Of a DNA stretch of 51,727 nucleotides, positions 50,361 to 51,727 are shown in pieces (position 1 is the first letter of the stretch; each line of letters opens with the position of its first letter). A program made the translations under genes and the position numbers. Source of the DNA: Rhodopirellula sp. (GTDB taxonomy: Bacteria > Planctomycetota > Planctomycetia > Pirellulales > Thermoguttaceae); contig JAAYEH010000542.1 in the NCBI GenBank assembly GCA_012728855.1, positions 1 through 51,727 on the forward strand, read 5' to 3'. Under the pieces are notes generated by a model. The model did no database searches and was not told where the DNA came from. It was given only the letters and a program-made list of their open reading frames with translations.

Positions 50361-51602
50361 ATGCCAATCGACCGTGAGACGATCCGCAAGACGGTTTGCG
50401 GGTTGATGCCGTCGGCCCAGGAATTCCTCCGCCGTTTGATCGCCTTTCCATCGACGTCGGGCAAGGAGCATGACCTGCTTTGCTGGGCGGAGGAGGAGTT
50501 TCGGCAACTCGGCCTGGAGGTCCAGCGCGTGCCGCTGGCCGATAGTCTCCGCGAAGACGAAGATTACTCCAGTCCGGTTGCAGATATCCGCTACGAGGGT
50601 CGCTTCAACCTCCGCCTCCGTCTGCCGGGAAGCGGCGGCGGCAAACGGCTGCTGCTGAATTCTCACGTCGACGTTGTTCCGCCCTCGCAGGGCCAGCAGA
50701 GCCCCTGGCAGGCGATCGAGCGCGACGGCGTTGTCTACGGCCGCGGCGCGTGCGACGCCAAGGGGCAGGTGGCCACGATTTACCTGGTTCTCGCTGCTCT
50801 CCGGACGCTCGACGCGCCGTTGGCGGGCGACGTGATCGCCCATGTCGTCAATGAGGAGGAAAACGGCGGCAACGGCACGCTGGCGATGGTCCGCGCCGGC
50901 GAGACCGCCGATGCCTGCATCGTGCTGGAACCTTCCACGAACAAGATCTTCTCGAGCGTTCGCGGCGCCGTCTGGTTCCGGATCCTCTGCCAGGGCAAAG
51001 CCGGTCACTCGGGCCGCGCCGGCGACACGGTGAGCGCGCTGGGGCTGGCCCGTAAAGCGATGGATCTTTTCGAGACCTACCACGACGATCTGCTTGCCGC
51101 CTCGCGAGGGATCCCGCTCTTCGACAAGTACGAAAACCCCATGCCGATCACCTTCGGCCGCTGCATCGCCGGCGACTGGCCCGCCACCGCGCCGGCGCGG
51201 GCGGTGGTCGAGGGCGTTCTGGGGCTGTTGCCCAACAAGACCCGCCACGAGGTGATGGACGAGATGCGCGCCGTGCTGGACCAAAGCGGCGACCAACGGC
51301 TTCGCGAACGGGTCACCGTCGAATTCATGTACCGGCACGACAGCCACGTCCTCGACCCGCACCATCCGCTGGTCGAGGGCCTCAGACAATGTTGCGTCGA
51401 TTGGGAACTGCCCGTCGAAATCGACGCCCTCACCGCCTCCTGCGACTCTTGGTTCTACAACAACCAGCTTGGCATTCCCACTGTCGTTTACGGCCCCGGC
51501 ACGCTCCGCTACGCCCACAGCAACGAAGAGCAAATCGCCCTGGACGACATCACCAACGCCGCCTGCGTCCTCACCGATTTCGCCGCCCAATGGTGCCAAT
51601 GA
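50361..51602 (+). CDS. M20-family metallopeptidase (ArgE/DapE/ACY1-type)
   Basis: A 413-residue zinc hydrolase. Metal-binding features are LLNSHVDVVPPSQG (His and Asp of the SHVD motif), YGRGACDAKGQ, VVNEEENGGNGT (catalytic and metal Glu) and the C-terminal TASCDSWFYNNQLGIPTVVYGPGTLRYAHSNEE with the last His. The dimerisation domain lies between (about 190-320, QGKAGHSGRAGDT). It cleaves an N-acyl or peptide bond of amino-acid derivatives; acetylornithine deacetylase and succinyl-diaminopimelate desuccinylase are both possible, so no symbol is given. GGAG precedes the ATG by six bases. No arg or lysine genes are nearby. Confidence 0.88.
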   Translation: MPIDRETIRKTVCGLMPSAQEFLRRLIAFPSTSGKEHDLLCWAEEEFRQLGLEVQRVPLADSLREDEDYSSPVADIRYEGRFNLRLRLPGSGGGKRLLLNSHVDVVPPSQGQQSPWQAIERDGVVYGRGACDAKGQVATIYLVLAALRTLDAPLAGDVIAHVVNEEENGGNGTLAMVRAGETADACIVLEPSTNKIFSSVRGAVWFRILCQGKAGHSGRAGDTVSALGLARKAMDLFETYHDDLLAASRGIPLFDKYENPMPITFGRCIAGDWPATAPARAVVEGVLGLLPNKTRHEVMDEMRAVLDQSGDQRLRERVTVEFMYRHDSHVLDPHHPLVEGLRQCCVDWELPVEIDALTASCDSWFYNNQLGIPTVVYGPGTLRYAHSNEEQIALDDITNAACVLTDFAAQWCQ

Positions 51603-51630
51603 GAGTCGAGGGTCAAGAGTTGAGGAAGCC
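51601..51630. repeat. GAGTCGA heptamer remnant after the peptidase gene
   Basis: Directly after the stop, AGAGTCG, AGGGTCA, AGAGTTG and AGGAAGC repeat the heptamer type seen at 45190-45284. No inverted partner is visible before the window edge. Confidence 0.6.
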
Positions 51631-51686
51631 TGGCGAAAAGGGGCTTGCCGGATACGATGGTCGCAGCCGCCGTGATCACCAAAAGA

Positions 51687-51727
51687 TCAGGCGGCGGGCT
51701 TCAACGTCATCGGTGCAAGTTCGCCGC
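51687..51727 (-). other. Possible 3' end of a minus-strand gene
   Basis: One minus-strand frame reads GELAPMTLKPAA and then a TGA at 51687-51689, open to the window edge. It is followed by a small inverted motif (TGATCACC/AGATCA). Thirteen codons are too few for a family call, and it may be chance. Confidence 0.2.

Overview
The window is high-GC chromosomal DNA from a planctomycete, most likely of the Pirellulales type. The evidence is a full-length DUF1559 pseudopilin-like gene (and a scrambled second one), a giant secreted protein with the planctomycete LEPR-XLL-like N-terminal signal, a PQQ-type beta-propeller next to a YdjC/ChbG-type deacetylase, Uma2 genes, and dense families of intergenic palindromes. 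No rRNA, tRNA or CRISPR array was recognised.

Layout. (1) 1-7.6 kb: the 5' end of an IS110-like transposase, a mosaic DUF1559 relic, an SPFH protein with a coiled-coil partner, a HEAT-repeat lipoprotein, a DUF2887-type nuclease-like protein, a DacZ-like diadenylate cyclase and a planctomycete exported protein. (2) 7.6-15.2 kb: a methyltransferase, a Tat-exported flavodoxin-like reductase, a [2Fe-2S] ferredoxin, an ABC-F ATPase, a c-di-GMP pair (degenerate GGDEF protein and GAF-PAS-PilZ protein), and a ParD-type antitoxin with a broken ParE-type toxin. (3) 15.2-26.1 kb, minus strand: a compact complex I operon in the order nuoA-C-D-H-J-K-L-M-N plus a ferritin-like gene, with neighbouring genes overlapping or only a few to about 50 bases apart. 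nuoB, E, F, G and I are not in it. (4) 26.3-33.2 kb: secreted-protein genes, DUF1559 with a small lipoprotein, and two Uma2 genes, interspersed with repeats. (5) 33.2-39.5 kb: a roughly 1,700-residue SdrD_B/FG-GAP surface protein and a WD40 protein. (6) 39.7-45.6 kb: an iron-sulfur assembly operon (sufR, the displaced nuoB, sufC, sufB, sufD, a Rieske protein, a SufT-like DUF59 protein). (7) 45.7-51.7 kb: a 38-residue small ORF, mutL, a sigma-54 response regulator, a membrane-anchored hypothetical protein and an M20 metallopeptidase.

How the parts relate: the nuo operon encodes the membrane arm and part of the quinone module of complex I. The missing N2-cluster subunit NuoB is encoded within the suf operon, so synthesis of this Fe-S subunit may be coupled to Fe-S supply. 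Three second-messenger components (c-di-AMP synthesis, a probably inactive c-di-GMP synthase, a PilZ receptor) lie within 9 kb.

The least explained structure is intergenic. I see (i) arrays of degenerate heptamers, several arranged as inverted arms, (ii) at least four copies of a roughly 90-105 nt hairpin with a conserved core, (iii) a 142-bp nested palindrome, and (iv) a 217-bp near-identical direct repeat with inverted ends. All were read by eye; no database search was possible.
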